Source: Clostridium sp. CAG:245 (GTDB lineage: Bacteria; Bacillota; Clostridia; TANB77; CAG-508). From it: DNA of 64,000 bases. Made by a program: the position numbers and the translations under genes. Positions 63,670-64,000 of this stretch are shown in pieces (positions within the stretch are counted from its first letter, which is position 1; each line of letters starts with the position of its first letter). The DNA is taken from the NCBI GenBank assembly GCA_000435175.1, contig FR880073.1, forward strand, positions 16,410-80,409, written 5' to 3'. The notes under the pieces are model-generated. The model saw only the letters and a program-made list of their open reading frames with translations. It was not told where the DNA came from and searched no databases.

Positions 63670-63689
63670 TATGCTTGAATTTGAGCATA
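63670..63689 (+). other. Small stem-loop just after the variable region
   Basis: TATGCT and AGCATA form a six-bp stem (eight-base loop) 13 bases after the stop codon. Stem-loops in this place support homing in known DGRs; here the role is inferred. Confidence 0.45.
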
Positions 63690-63717
63690 GCTGAGGGTCA
63701 GGTCGTCCCTAACGGAT

Positions 63718-63748
63718 TAGCTTTTAAGTAAGCTAGTCTTTTATTTTG
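63718..63748 (+). terminator. Terminator after the DGR target
   Basis: TAGCTT and AAGCTA form a short stem followed by a T-rich run (TCTTTTATTTT). Confidence 0.55.
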
Positions 63749-63835
63749 TCTGCAAATGCTAGGTACATGTATTCGGAAAAAATTGAAAAATATTTTTTGA
63801 GTGTTTAATATCTCTTAAAGAATAAAAAAGTTGTT

Positions 63836-63956
63836 AAGAAAATGTGCAAGATACAGAAAAAGTCCTTTGAAAAATGTGTAAGGTATGGTGAAAAGTCGTT
63901 AGGAAAATGTGTAAGCTATAGCGAAAGGTATGGTAAAAGATGTGTAAAATGAACTA
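63836..63956 (+). repeat. Four degenerate 33-base tandem repeats
   Basis: Copies share AAAATGTGTAAG and a GAAAAG/GAAAGG block, spaced 32-33 bases (TGTG at 63843, 63875, 63908 and 63941). One frame reads a Cys/Lys-rich 11-residue period to a TGA at 63951, but no RBS is seen. The rest of 63749-64000 holds no recognised gene. Confidence 0.55.
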
Positions 63957-64000
63957 CAAGGGCTAATTTTAGTAATATTGTTACTTAAATAGAAAAAATG

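Noticed and set aside
63842..63953. Small Cys/Lys-rich gene in the 33-base repeats
   Set aside because: No ribosome binding site and 32/33-base spacing that would break frame; described as a repeat instead.

Overview
The window looks like a chromosomal segment of an uncultured, gut-type, low-GC Firmicute of the class Clostridia. The DNA is strongly AT-rich, the genes use AGGAGG-type ribosome binding sites and occasional TTG starts, promoters are TTGACA/TATAAT-like with 17-base spacers, and many units end in intrinsic terminators. Several gene orders match Bacillus/Clostridium conserved clusters: gdpP-rplI-dnaB, tilS-ftsH, murT-gatD, rlmN-prpC-prkC-rsgA-rpe, gap-pgk-tpiA-gpmI and secG-rnr. I saw no rRNA or tRNA genes and no CRISPR array.

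Layout. 1-7.0 kb: end of gdpP, rplI, dnaB, tilS, an unexplained structured element, ftsH, a small membrane protein and a cysteine desulfurase. 7.1-8.1 kb: a minus-strand islet of two small genes with atypical composition and near-identical palindromic promoters. 8.2-13.4 kb: TSCPD protein, DnaQ-like exonuclease, mfd and a TrmH-family methylase. 13.4-22.1 kb: Rpn-type nuclease, asnS, a GT-C-like membrane protein, aspS, a small coiled-coil protein, and murT with a gatD that lacks both catalytic residues. 22.1-32.1 kb: a compact type VII secretion locus with tandem-WXG proteins, DUF4176, EssC, EsaB, a ParA-like protein without the P-loop lysine, a putative metallopeptidase effector and a candidate partner protein. 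32.1-39.5 kb: the rlmN-prpC-prkC-rsgA-rpe cluster, interrupted between prkC and rsgA by a repeat-flanked lipoprotein cassette and an AbiEi/AbiEii-like toxin-antitoxin pair. 39.5-42.4 kb: DASS transporter and FAD oxidoreductase. 42.5-47.3 kb: lower glycolysis. 47.3-58.7 kb: a YezG-like protein, GH18 hydrolase, greA, deoD, ruvA, rarA, an Rsm22-family methylase, NfeD/SPFH and several unknowns. 58.7-59.7 kb: a complete type III toxin-antitoxin locus (repeat RNA antitoxin, terminator, ToxN/AbiQ-family toxin). 59.7-62.2 kb: secG and rnr. 62.3-64.0 kb: a pilin-anchored protein with a C-type-lectin-like variable C terminus that looks like the target of a diversity-generating retroelement whose template and reverse transcriptase would lie beyond the right edge.

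The housekeeping backbone serves replication, repair, translation, wall amidation, Ser/Thr phospho-signalling and glycolysis. Conflict and diversification systems sit in the gaps of otherwise conserved clusters: the T7SS effector locus, the AbiE-like pair, the type III TA, the Rpn nuclease, an orphan immunity-like gene and the DGR target. The most interesting items are the type III TA, the DGR target, the T7SS effector with a HExxGH zinc-type motif, the degenerate GatD, the short hairpin repeat family with three copies, and the unidentified RNA-like structure between tilS and ftsH. All functional calls come from reading motifs and context; no database search was run.
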